Source: Streptomyces sp. RFCAC02
GTDB taxonomy: Bacteria > Actinomycetota > Actinomycetes > Streptomycetales > Streptomycetaceae
Direction of reading: 5' to 3'
DNA: 64,000 nt
Assembly: GCF_004193175.1 (NCBI RefSeq)
Contig: NZ_SAUH01000001.1
Location: 682,001-746,000, forward strand
A program made the position numbers and the translations under genes. This document shows positions 52,902 to 61,369 of the stretch, piece after piece. Position 1 is the stretch's first letter. Each line of letters opens with the position of its first letter. A model generated the notes under the pieces. That model was not told where the DNA came from, searched no databases, and saw only the letters and a program-made list of their open reading frames with translations.

Positions 52902-52934
52902 TGCGCGTTTCGCGCAAGCTGCGCACTTCGCGCA
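52902..52934 (-). promoter_or_regulatory. Tandem palindromic operators upstream of kdgT
   Basis: TGCGCGTTTCGCGCA (52902-52916), a perfect 15-bp dyad, followed at 18-bp spacing by TGCGCACTTCGCGCA (52920-52934), the same dyad with one mismatch. Located about 80-110 bp before the kdgT start. Tandem or repeated TTTCGCG-type sites are usual for DeoR repressors. Binding by the operon's DeoR is inference. Confidence 0.55.
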
Positions 52935-53056
52935 CTCGGGGTGGGCGGGACGTCCGGTTTCGGTCACATGGTCGCTCGGGTGGTTTGCACCGTTCCAGCG
53001 CGTTCACCCGATGTGGGAGCACGGAAACACACCGCAGCCGGACCGAGGAGGACGAC

Positions 53057-53503
53057 ATGGCTGTGCGCTGGGACAAGGAACGGGTGCGCGAGCAGGCCGC
53101 CGAGGAGATCGCACGGAGCGACCCGGGCGAACGGCCGCTCGTCACGTTCCACGCGATCGGCGCCTCGCGCCCGCCGGGCACGCGCTCACGACTGCTGTCC
53201 GGCGTCGTCGGGACGCTGCGCCGGACCCTGTCCAAGGACTGCTTCGTCTCCCTGACGGAACGGACCGTCGTCATCCACGCGACCGGCGGATTCCGCTACC
53301 CCGGGCCGCGCACCCGCGTCCACACACTGCTCCGCACCGACCACGGCACGCTCGTGGAGGAGGCCGGCAGGGGACGGCTGTACAGCCACGTGCGGCTCGC
53401 GCTGCCGTACGGGGAGGGATCGCTGGAGTGCCAGGTCGCGCACTACTGGCAGCCGGAACTCGACCGCTTCGTCGAGGAACTCACGGGCGCGCCCGTCCGC
53501 TGA
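53057..53503 (+). CDS. Hypothetical protein
   Basis: 148 aa from ATG 53057 with GAGGAGGAC ribosome site. Helical start (RWDKERVREQAAEEIARSD), then beta-rich segments LVTFHAIGASRPPG, CFVSLTERTVVIHATGGF, SHVRLALPYGEGSLECQVAHYW and an amphipathic end LDRFVEELTG. No signal or TM. Not recognised; the fold may be PH-like. Confidence 0.65.
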   Translation: MAVRWDKERVREQAAEEIARSDPGERPLVTFHAIGASRPPGTRSRLLSGVVGTLRRTLSKDCFVSLTERTVVIHATGGFRYPGPRTRVHTLLRTDHGTLVEEAGRGRLYSHVRLALPYGEGSLECQVAHYWQPELDRFVEELTGAPVR

Positions 53504-53536
53504 GCCCCGCGCCCTGACCCGGGCTACGGTGACGGC

Positions 53537-54334
53537 ATGCCGGAACTGCCGGATGTCGAGGGCTTCCGCCGCGTCCTGCGGGACCACGGCACGGGCCGCC
53601 GCGTCGAACGCCTCACGGTCAGGGACGACGGCGTGTTGCGCGAAGTGAGCACGCGCCGGTTCCGGCGGGCCGTCCGGGGCCGGTGTCTCGGCACTCCGGA
53701 ACGGCACGGGAAGTGGCTCATCGCCCCCACCGACGCGGGGCCGACGCTCCTGCTGCACTTCGGGATGACCGGCCGCCTCGTCCCGGCCGCCGCGGGCGAC
53801 CCGTTGGAGCGGGCCGACCGCGTCGTGTTCGGCCTGTCCGGCGGAGGCGAGCTGCGCTTCCGCGACCAACGGAAACTGCGCGGCATCTGGCTCGCCCCGA
53901 CCGCCGGCGACATCGCGCGCCTCCTGGCCGGGCAGGGACCCGACGCGGCGGCCGTCGGCGGCCCCGGCCTCGTGCGGCGCCTCGCACGGCGGCGCGGCGG
54001 CCTGAAGAGCGCGCTCCTCGACCAGTCCGTCGTGGCCGGCCTCGGGAACCTGCTGGCCGACGAGCTGCTGTGGCGGGCGCGCCTCCACCCCGCCCGCCGC
54101 GCGGACGGCCTGACGGCCCCCGAGCGCCGCCGTCTCGCCGGCGCGCTCCCGCGCGTCCTGGACGCCGCCGTCGCGGCCGGGCGCGTGCCGCCGCGCGACG
54201 ACTGGCTCACCGGCCGGCGCGACGACCCCGACGGCGGCCGGTGCCCGCGCACCGGGGACCGTCTCGCGCGCGGCCGCGTCGCCGGCCGGACCACCGTCTG
54301 GTGCCCGCGCTGCCAGCCCGCCCCGGACCGCTGA
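53537..54334 (+). CDS. Fpg/Nei-family DNA glycosylase with altered zinc finger
   Basis: 265-aa base-excision repair glycosylase/AP lyase. PELPDVEGFR at the N-terminus keeps the nucleophile Pro2 and Glu3, with Asp where Glu6 is usual. Middle: H2TH domain with SALLDQSVVAGLGNLLADEL. The C-terminal zinc finger is C236-x2-T239-x16-C256-x2-C259, so one zinc ligand is replaced by Thr. Arg in GRTTVWCPRCQ is kept. Probably an MPELPDVE-type paralogue rather than canonical MutM. Confidence 0.85.
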   Translation: MPELPDVEGFRRVLRDHGTGRRVERLTVRDDGVLREVSTRRFRRAVRGRCLGTPERHGKWLIAPTDAGPTLLLHFGMTGRLVPAAAGDPLERADRVVFGLSGGGELRFRDQRKLRGIWLAPTAGDIARLLAGQGPDAAAVGGPGLVRRLARRRGGLKSALLDQSVVAGLGNLLADELLWRARLHPARRADGLTAPERRRLAGALPRVLDAAVAAGRVPPRDDWLTGRRDDPDGGRCPRTGDRLARGRVAGRTTVWCPRCQPAPDR

Positions 54335-54413
54335 CCGGCACGGGTTACGGTCTACCCGGCGGGCCCGCGGCGACGCGGCCCGCACAGCACGACGGCACGG
54401 CGCGGAAGGTTCC

Positions 54414-55397
54414 ATGGTGACGAAGATCCTGGTGACGGGGGGTGCCGGCTTCGTCGGCTCGGCGTACGTGCGCGGTCTGCTCGGCCCCGGCGGCCCCGGC
54501 GGTGTCGCGGTCACCGTCCTCGACGCGCTCACCTACGCGGGCAACCGCGCCAACCTCGACCCGGTGCGCGACCACCCCGGCTTCCGCTTCGTGCACGGCG
54601 ACATCCGCGACGCGGTCCTCGCCGGGCGGCTCGCGGCCGAGCACGACGAGGTGGTGCACTTCGCCGCCCAGTCGCACGTGGACCGCTCGATCCACGACGC
54701 CGACCCGTTCGTCTCGGCCAATGTGCTCGGCACGCAGGTCCTCCTCGACGCGGCACGGCACGGCGGGGTGCGGCGGTTCGTGCAGATCTCCACCGACGAG
54801 GTGTACGGCTCCCGCGCCACCGGCTCGTGGACCGAGACGGCACCGCTGAACCCGTCCTCCCCGTACGCGGCGTCGAAGGCGGCGGCCGACCTCCTGGTGC
54901 TCGCCGAGCACCGGACGCACGGCACGGACGTACGGATCACCCGCTGCTCGAACACGTTCGGCCCCTACCAGTTCCCCGAGAAACTGATCCCGTCGTTCGT
55001 GATCCGGCTGCTGGAGGGCCGGGACGTGCCGCTGTACGGGGACGGCCTGCACGTCCGGGACTGGCTGCACGTCGACGACCACGTGCGGGCCGTCGAACTG
55101 GTGCGCACCGGCGGGCGGCCCGGCGAGATCTACAACATCGGCGGCGGCACCGAGCTGACCAATCGCGAGCTGACGGGGCTGCTGCTTGACGCCTGCGACG
55201 CCGGCCCCGAGCGGATCCGCCACGTCACCGACCGCAAGGGGCACGACCGCCGCTACTCGGTGGACTGCGCGAAGATCGCCGCCGAGCTGGGGTACGCGCC
55301 GCGCGCCGCCTTCCACGCGGCGCTCGCGTCGACCGTCGCGTGGTACCGCGCGAACCGGGCGTGGTGGGAGCCGCTGAAGGCGCGCGCCGAGGCGTGA
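54414..55397 (+). CDS. rfbB: dTDP-glucose 4,6-dehydratase (RfbB-type SDR)
   Basis: 327 aa. NAD-binding TGGAGFVGS (about 8-16), catalytic Asp-Glu in STDEVYG, YAASK (Tyr/Lys pair) and RCSNTFGPYQFPEKLIP with FGPYQ as in RfbB. Converts dTDP-glucose to dTDP-4-keto-6-deoxyglucose. No other deoxysugar genes nearby, so it may act in general or belong to a related dehydratase. ATG 54414 with GGAAGG upstream. Confidence 0.85.
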   Translation: MVTKILVTGGAGFVGSAYVRGLLGPGGPGGVAVTVLDALTYAGNRANLDPVRDHPGFRFVHGDIRDAVLAGRLAAEHDEVVHFAAQSHVDRSIHDADPFVSANVLGTQVLLDAARHGGVRRFVQISTDEVYGSRATGSWTETAPLNPSSPYAASKAAADLLVLAEHRTHGTDVRITRCSNTFGPYQFPEKLIPSFVIRLLEGRDVPLYGDGLHVRDWLHVDDHVRAVELVRTGGRPGEIYNIGGGTELTNRELTGLLLDACDAGPERIRHVTDRKGHDRRYSVDCAKIAAELGYAPRAAFHAALASTVAWYRANRAWWEPLKARAEA

Positions 55398-55410
55398 GCC
55401 GCCGTGCGGC

Positions 55411-56079
55411 TCAGCCGAGAGCCGTCACGGCGACCCGCAGGTCCGCGACCAGGCCGTCGTAGGCGGCGGCGCGGTCGCTGTCGTCGGCGCGCAGGACGGC
55501 GGAGGGGTGGATCGTCGCGACGAGGCGGGTGCCGTCGTCCGCGCCGGGCAGCGGGCGCAGGACGCCGCGTTCCCTGGTGACCCGGAAGGACGAGCCGAGC
55601 AGCGCCCTGCCGGCCGTCGCGCCGAGGGTGACGACGACCTCGGGGGCGACCTGGCGCAGCTCCGCGTCGAGCCAGGGCCGGCAGGCGGACATCTCGCGCA
55701 GGGTCGGCGACTTGTGGATGCGCCGCTTGCCGCCGCCCGGACGGGTGAACTTGAAGTGCTTCACCGCGTTGGTGAGGTAGGTGTGGTCCGGGTCGATCCC
55801 GGCGTCCTCGGTGGCGCGGGCGAGCAGTCGGCCGGCGGGGCCGACGAACGGCTCGCCCGCGCGGTCCTCCTGGTCGCCCGGCTCCTCCCCGACGAGCATG
55901 AGGCGCGCCCGCGTGTCACCGGCGCCGAACACGGTCTGCGAGGCGCCCTCGAACAGGGGGCAGCCGTGGCAGTCGGCGGCGGCGCGGCGCAGGGCTGCGA
56001 GACCCGCGTTCAGGCGGGGCAGGTAGGGGGCGGCGTCGTACCGGCCCGGACCGGCCGCCTCGTCGGTTCGCTGCTGCAT
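55411..56079 (-). CDS. udgX: UdgX-family uracil-DNA binding protein/glycosylase
   Basis: 222 aa from ATG 56079. Motif A GEEPGDQEDRAGEPFVGP (64-81), Fe-S Cys pair C37-x2-C40 plus later Cys, and the R-loop KRRIH at 118-122 with His122, the residue that in mycobacterial UdgX attacks the abasic carbon and cross-links the protein to DNA. NAVKHFKFTR precedes it. Motif B is IHPSAVL. The KRRIH insert separates UdgX from family 4 UDGs. Confidence 0.92.
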   Translation of the reverse strand: MQQRTDEAAGPGRYDAAPYLPRLNAGLAALRRAAADCHGCPLFEGASQTVFGAGDTRARLMLVGEEPGDQEDRAGEPFVGPAGRLLARATEDAGIDPDHTYLTNAVKHFKFTRPGGGKRRIHKSPTLREMSACRPWLDAELRQVAPEVVVTLGATAGRALLGSSFRVTRERGVLRPLPGADDGTRLVATIHPSAVLRADDSDRAAAYDGLVADLRVAVTALG

Positions 56080-56312
56080 GCCGACCCGGGTACCCCTCCC
56101 CCGGGGTTTCACCCATCGCGCCAGCGACCGCGCGGCGGACGGACGTTCCGCCCGCAGACGTGCCACAGTGCCCGGGGGAGAAGTCCCGATCGGGCAGGAC
56201 GACGAACCAGCAGGCCGGGGCGGAGCCCATGAACCTCTCCAGGATGACGGGCCTCCACAGTCCGGAGGACGGCCACGCGTACCCCGTACGAAGGGACGCA
56301 GCCGGGAGTCCG

Positions 56313-57008
56313 TCAGTGCACGCGCTCCCCGCACTCGGTCGGCAGCAGCAGGGCGCCGCGCGGCAGTTCACCGGGGTGACGGCCGGTCACCCGCAGGCAC
56401 GCATCGGGCGAGCCCTGCACGGGCGGGTAGTCGAGAAAGACGCCGCCGAGCGGGGTGGCGGTGCCGGCGAAGAGCATCTCGGCTGCCTGTACGCCCTCGG
56501 GGAGACGGCCGGCCAGTGTGCCGAAGGCCGCCGTGTCCCCGCCCTCGGCGACGCACTCGACGACCTCGAAACGCCAGTGGGCGGCCGCTTCGGCCAGCAG
56601 TGACCTGCCCCGTCCGCCGAGCCCGGCGAGGAAACCGGCCCGTGCCCGCAGGTGGTGGGCGATGGCGCAGCAGACGGGCACGCCGGCGCCGTCCCGCGTG
56701 TACCCGGCATGCGGATGGAACGACAGGGCGTCGTCGAGGAGCAGCAGGGCCGTGTCCCGCGCGGCCGGGTGCCCCAGCCGCGCGATGTCGAGGAGCAGCG
56801 GGGTCGCCGCGACCGCGGCGGGGAACACCGCGGCGCTGTGGCCGTGGACGATTCCGCCGCCGCCGAGCCGTGATCCCGCGTCCGCCGCCTGGAGGAGATT
56901 CGTCGCGGTGGCCAGCGCGCGCAGACCACCGGCGGCGCGCTCCGGCAGGTACCGGTCGGGGTGACCCGGTATGGCGGCCCAGTCCACCGCGTCGATCGCG
57001 TCCAGCAC
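56313..57008 (-). CDS. Hypothetical helical (HEAT-like) protein
   Basis: 231 aa: MLDAIDAVDWAAIPGHPDRY at the start, then repeated hydrophobic helices (AVAATPLLLDIARLGHPAAR, LLAEAAAHWRFEVVECV) with ARLGHPAARDTALLLLDDAL resembling HEAT/armadillo units. Related proteins in actinomycetes are unnamed. No catalytic motif. Isolated gene. Confidence 0.65.
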   Translation of the reverse strand: MLDAIDAVDWAAIPGHPDRYLPERAAGGLRALATATNLLQAADAGSRLGGGGIVHGHSAAVFPAAVAATPLLLDIARLGHPAARDTALLLLDDALSFHPHAGYTRDGAGVPVCCAIAHHLRARAGFLAGLGGRGRSLLAEAAAHWRFEVVECVAEGGDTAAFGTLAGRLPEGVQAAEMLFAGTATPLGGVFLDYPPVQGSPDACLRVTGRHPGELPRGALLLPTECGERVH

Positions 57009-57215
57009 AGCCGGATCCTCGCACGCGGCCGCCGCCCGAGGCCCCGGGGGTGGCGGGAATCAGCCCTGACGACGGCGGCCGGGCTCTTCCCGCCGGTCAG
57101 CAGGTCGGGCGGCCCGCACCGCTGGGTGTCGCCCCTGACCGCTGTGTCGTGGGGCAGGGTGCCGCCGGGGTCTGCCACCGCTTCTTCGACGGTGCCCCGG
57201 ACCCGGGCCGCCCCC

Positions 57216-57677
57216 TCAGCGCAGCGGCAGGTCCTGTCCGTGTTCGTGCGGTGCCCGGGGGCCGGTCCAGCGGCGGTCGGCCGCGCTGATCGGCACGTCG
57301 TTGATGCTCGCCTCGCGGCGGCTCATCAGGCCGCTGTCGGCGAACTCCCACTGCTCGTTGCCGTGGCTGCGATACCACTGCCCCGCGGCGTCGTGCCACT
57401 CGTACTGGAACCTGACGGCGATGCGGTTCCAGTGGAAGGCCCACAGGCTCTTGCGCAGCACGTAGTCCCGTTCGCGCTCCCACTTGCGGGTGAGGAAGGC
57501 GACGATCTCGTCGCGGCCGGCGAGGAAGACGTCCCGGTTGCGCCAGACCGAGTCCTCCGTGTAGGCGAGGGCGACCCGGTGGGCGTCACGGGTGTTCCAG
57601 GCGTCCTCGGCGGCCTGGACCTTGGCGAGGGCGCCGTCCAGGTCGAACGGCGGGAGGGGCGGGCGGGAGGCGGGCAT
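57216..57677 (-). CDS. DUF1348/NTF2-like protein
   Basis: 153 aa from ATG 57677. NTF2 fold with the DUF1348 sequence: [59 protein letters not shown]. Function unknown. Divergent from the CGNR gene across a dyad. Confidence 0.85.
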   Translation of the reverse strand: MPASRPPLPPFDLDGALAKVQAAEDAWNTRDAHRVALAYTEDSVWRNRDVFLAGRDEIVAFLTRKWERERDYVLRKSLWAFHWNRIAVRFQYEWHDAAGQWYRSHGNEQWEFADSGLMSRREASINDVPISAADRRWTGPRAPHEHGQDLPLR

Positions 57678-57739
57678 GGCGATGACGCCCTTTCGTGTCG
57701 GCGGAGGCGGGGACGGTCGGTGGAGCCGCCCCCAACCCA

Positions 57740-57763
57740 ACGGTTGTAAAGCGATGCAACCGT
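57740..57763. promoter_or_regulatory. Operator-like dyad between DUF1348 and CGNR genes
   Basis: Perfect inverted repeat ACGGTTG (57740-57746) and CAACCGT (57757-57763), 10-bp spacer, between two divergent genes; ~65 bp before the DUF1348 start and 80 bp before the CGNR start. Likely bound by the CGNR regulator. Confidence 0.5.
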
Positions 57764-57842
57764 GAGAAGACTGGCAGGGTCCCCCTCCGCTGTCAACGCG
57801 GGGAAGGCCCGACGAGCGGGGCTGCGGCGATAGGGTCACCCC

Positions 57843-58463
57843 ATGGGGACGAGCCCGCCGCTCCTGGGCGAACCGCTGCCGGTCGAGCTGATGAACACCG
57901 TCTGGGCCGACCGCGACGGCATCCACGACGCGCTGCGCGACACCGCCGGCACCGCCGCCTGGCTGCGTGCCGTCGCCCCGCGGCTCGCCCCGCTCACGGC
58001 CGGCGACGTGGACGCCCTGTCCCCCGACGACCTGCGCACGCTGACGGAGCGGCTGCGCGGACTGCGCGACGCGCTGCGGCGGCTGGCCGCCGAGGCGACC
58101 GGTGACCCCCGGCCCGCCGCCGCCTCGCCCGCCGGACTGGCCGCCGCCGTCGCCACCCTCAACGAGGCCGCCGGCGCGGTGCCGCACTGGTCAGCCCTGG
58201 TCTGGCCCCCCGGCGGGCAGCCCGCGCGCCTCACCCGCACCGGCGGCGACGCCCCGGCAGCGGCACTGTCGGCCCTCGCGGAGGAGGCGATCGCGCTGTT
58301 CGGCCAGGGCGGCGACCGGCTGCGGCTGCGCTCCTGCCTCGCCCCCGGGTGCGTCCTCTACTTCCTCAAGGACCACCCGCGCCGCGAGTGGTGCTCCCCC
58401 ACATGCGGCAGCCGGGTCCGCGCCCGACGCCACTACCACCGCCACCGACGCCCGCCGACCTGA
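57843..58463 (+). CDS. CGNR zinc-finger protein (ABATE domain), probable regulator
   Basis: 206 aa. N-terminal ABATE ligand-binding-like domain ([20 protein letters not shown]), C-terminal CGNR zinc finger: [20 protein letters not shown], then [14 protein letters not shown], in which the usual CGNR motif reads CGSR. Four Cys can bind zinc and the Arg-rich tail DNA. Likely autoregulates and represses the divergent DUF1348 gene. Confidence 0.88.
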   Translation: MGTSPPLLGEPLPVELMNTVWADRDGIHDALRDTAGTAAWLRAVAPRLAPLTAGDVDALSPDDLRTLTERLRGLRDALRRLAAEATGDPRPAAASPAGLAAAVATLNEAAGAVPHWSALVWPPGGQPARLTRTGGDAPAAALSALAEEAIALFGQGGDRLRLRSCLAPGCVLYFLKDHPRREWCSPTCGSRVRARRHYHRHRRPPT

Positions 58464-58531
58464 CGGCCGCTCCGCCCCGCACCGTGCGTGTCGGCGCGTG
58501 AGGCGGCCGGCGTCCGGCGTGTACTGGGGGA

Positions 58532-59515
58532 ATGGCGCAGATGCCGAGGGCCGTCCCGCCCATGCTGGCCGTGGACGGCGATCCGCCCAGCGGGCCGTGG
58601 GCCTACGAGTACAAGTGGGACGGCTACCGCTGCTGCCTGCGCGTGGCACCGACCGGCGAGGCCCGGCTCACCAGCCGCAACGGCAACGACTTCACCGCCG
58701 CCTACCCCGAGGTCGCCGCCGCGGCCGGCCGCGCGCTCGGCGGGCGCGCCGCCGTGCTCGACGGCGAACTGGTCGCCCCCGACTCCGCCGGGCGGCCCGA
58801 CTTCGGACGCCTGCAACGGCGGCACCAGCGGCGTCCGTCCCCCCGGCTGCTGGCCGAGATCCCCGTCGTCCTCTTCGCGTTCGACCTGCTGCGCCTCGGC
58901 ACGGACGACCTGCTGGACGCCCCCTACACCGACCGCCGCGCGGCCCTGGACGGGCTCGGACTCGACGCGGAACACCGGGAGTTCGCCGTCCCCCGGTACT
59001 ACACGGCCCGGGACGCCGAACCGGCCGAGCTGATCGAGGCGGCGCGCCGGGGCGGCATCGAGGGGATCGTCGCGAAGCGCCTCGACTCCCGCTACCTGCC
59101 GGGGCGGCGTTCCGCGCTGTGGGTGAAACGCCCCCTGTTCACCGCGCGGGAGGCCGTCGTGGGCGGCTGGCAGCCGGGCGAGGGGCACCGCTCGGGAGCC
59201 ATCGGATCGCTGCTGCTCGGGGCGTACGACACGGCCGGCCGGCTGCGGTACATCGGCCACGTCGGCACCGGCTTCTCCGACGCGGCGCTCGCCGACCTCG
59301 CCGACCGGCTCGCGCCCCTCGCGCGCGCCGGCAGCCCGTTCGACGAGCCGGTCCCCCGCGAGCGCGCCCGCCGCGCGCGCTGGGTCGAACCCGTCCTGGT
59401 CGGTGACGTCGCGCACCGCACGTGGACGCGCGACGGACGGCTTCGGCACGCCGTGTGGCGCGGGCTGCGCGCCGACGTGGAGCCCGCCGGCGTCACCCTG
59501 CCGGACGACCGCTGA
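58532..59515 (+). CDS. Stand-alone ATP-dependent DNA ligase (LigD/LigC-type)
   Basis: 327 aa. Adenylation motif KWDGYR (Lys in YEYKWDGYRC, about 29-34), motif III-IV FAFDLLRLG, motif V IVAKRLDS then WVKRP; C-terminal OB domain GSLLLGAYD. No polymerase or nuclease domain, unlike NHEJ LigD of M. tuberculosis. No Ku gene in the window. Confidence 0.88.
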   Translation: MAQMPRAVPPMLAVDGDPPSGPWAYEYKWDGYRCCLRVAPTGEARLTSRNGNDFTAAYPEVAAAAGRALGGRAAVLDGELVAPDSAGRPDFGRLQRRHQRRPSPRLLAEIPVVLFAFDLLRLGTDDLLDAPYTDRRAALDGLGLDAEHREFAVPRYYTARDAEPAELIEAARRGGIEGIVAKRLDSRYLPGRRSALWVKRPLFTAREAVVGGWQPGEGHRSGAIGSLLLGAYDTAGRLRYIGHVGTGFSDAALADLADRLAPLARAGSPFDEPVPRERARRARWVEPVLVGDVAHRTWTRDGRLRHAVWRGLRADVEPAGVTLPDDR

Positions 59516-59623
59516 CGCGGGCGCCCGGCCCACGGCCGTGTCCGCGCCGTCTGGTAGAACGGCGGGCCCCGGGGACCCGCGCGACGGGTGCCCCCGCGTA
59601 CCGTTCCGCCCGGAGGAAACACC

Positions 59624-61291
59624 GTGATACAGCACATGCCCGACGACTGGTGGCGCGAGTCCGTCGTCTACCAGGTGTACGTCCCCAGTTTCGCCGACGC
59701 GGACGGCGACGGCGTGGGGGACCTCCCGGGCATCACCGGCCGTCTCGGCCACCTGGCGGACCTCGGCGTCGACGCCGTGTGGCTCACGCCGTTCTACCCC
59801 TCCCCCTGGGCCGACGCCGGCTACGACGTGGCCGACCACCGCGACGTCGACCCGCGCCACGGCACGCTGGACGACTTCCGCGCCCTCCTCGCGCGGGCGC
59901 ACGACCTGGGGCTGCGCGTCATCGTCGACATCGTGCCCAACCACTGTTCCGACCGGCATCCGTGGTTCCGCGAGGCGCTGGCCGCGCCGCCCGGCTCGCC
60001 CGCGCGCGACCGGTTCGTGTTCCGCGACGGCCGCGGCGAGCACGGTGAACTGCCGCCGGCCGACTGGCAGTCCAAGTTCGGCGGCCCCGCGTGGACCCGT
60101 GTGCCCGACGGCCAGTGGTACCTGCACATCTTCGCCGCCGAGCAGCCCGACCTGAACTGGGAGAACCCGGACGTCGCCGCCGAGTTCGCCGACATCCTGC
60201 GGTTCTGGCTCGACCTCGGCGTCGACGGGTTCCGCGTCGATGTGGCGCACGGCCTGCGCAAGGACCTCGTACCGCCGCTGCGCGACACGTACGGCCGGGA
60301 CAGCGCGCCGCTCAACGCCCCGCCGGAGGGCGGCGACCACCCGTTCTGGGACCGCGACGAGGTGCACGAGATCTACCGCGCCTGGCGCAAGCTCACCGAC
60401 ACCTACGAGCCCGAGCGGATCATGGTCGCCGAGGCCGGGGTGAGCGCGCGGCGGCTGCCCCTGTACACCCGGCAGGACGAGCTGCACCAGGCGTTCAATT
60501 TCTTCTTCCTGCGCTGTCCCTGGGGCGCCGACGACTTCCGCGAGGTCATCGGGACGTCCCTCGACGGCGCCCGCGCCGTCGGGACGCTGCCCACCTGGGT
60601 CCTGTCCAACCACGACGTGGTCCGCCACACCTCCCGCTACGCCCTCCCCGCGGGCACCGACCACGCGGCGTGGCTGGCGAACGGCGGGCGGGAGCCGGCC
60701 CCCGACACGGCCCTCGGGGAGCGCCGGGCGCGCGCCGCCGCGCTGCTGTGCCTCGCGCTGCCCGGCACCGGCTACCTCTACCAGGGCGAGGAACTGGGGC
60801 TGCCGGAGGTCACCGACCTCCCGCCGGACGCCCTGCGCGACCCGATGTGGGAGCGCACCGGCCACCGGGTGAAGGGGCGCGACGGCTGCCGCGTACCGCT
60901 GCCGTGGACGGCGGACGGCCCGTCGTACGGCTTCGGTCCCGGCGCGGTGAGCTGGCTGCCGCAGCCCCCGGGCTGGGGCGAGCGGTCGGTGGCCGCGCAG
61001 ACCGGGCGGGACGGGTCGTTCCTGGAGCTGTACCGGGAGGCGCTGCGGCTGCGGCGTGCGGCGCGCGGCGACGTGTCGTTCACCTGGCTGCCCGCGCGGG
61101 ACGGGGAGCTGGCGTTCCGCAAGGGCGCCTGGCTCGTGTGCCGGGTCAACTTCGGCGCGGCGCCCCTGCCGCTGCCCGCCGGCGAGCGTCCGCTGCTGGC
61201 CAGCGGGCCGCTCGCGGACGGCCCGGGCGGTCCCGAGCTGCCGCCGGACACGGCCGTTTGGCTTGCCGAGGGGCAGCACCCCGCCCGCTGA
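59624..61291 (+). CDS. GH13 alpha-glucosidase/oligo-1,6-glucosidase
   Basis: 555 aa from GTG 59624 with CGGAGGAAAC upstream. TIM barrel with the four GH13 regions: DIVPNHCSD, GFRVDVAHG (nucleophile Asp), VAEAGV (acid/base Glu) and LSNHDVVRH (stabiliser Asp). No signal peptide, so it works on imported malto- or isomalto-oligosaccharides. Confidence 0.92.
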   Translation: MIQHMPDDWWRESVVYQVYVPSFADADGDGVGDLPGITGRLGHLADLGVDAVWLTPFYPSPWADAGYDVADHRDVDPRHGTLDDFRALLARAHDLGLRVIVDIVPNHCSDRHPWFREALAAPPGSPARDRFVFRDGRGEHGELPPADWQSKFGGPAWTRVPDGQWYLHIFAAEQPDLNWENPDVAAEFADILRFWLDLGVDGFRVDVAHGLRKDLVPPLRDTYGRDSAPLNAPPEGGDHPFWDRDEVHEIYRAWRKLTDTYEPERIMVAEAGVSARRLPLYTRQDELHQAFNFFFLRCPWGADDFREVIGTSLDGARAVGTLPTWVLSNHDVVRHTSRYALPAGTDHAAWLANGGREPAPDTALGERRARAAALLCLALPGTGYLYQGEELGLPEVTDLPPDALRDPMWERTGHRVKGRDGCRVPLPWTADGPSYGFGPGAVSWLPQPPGWGERSVAAQTGRDGSFLELYREALRLRRAARGDVSFTWLPARDGELAFRKGAWLVCRVNFGAAPLPLPAGERPLLASGPLADGPGGPELPPDTAVWLAEGQHPAR

Positions 61292-61369
61292 GCCGCGCGC
61301 CGGCGGGCCGTCTCGCCTACGGTGGGGACGGTCCGTCAGCACAAGTGAGCGACAGCGCGGGAGAGCCGG

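Noticed and set aside
52958..52985. GGTCACA as a fourth ECF41 promoter
   Set aside because: No CGTC at 16-nt spacing.
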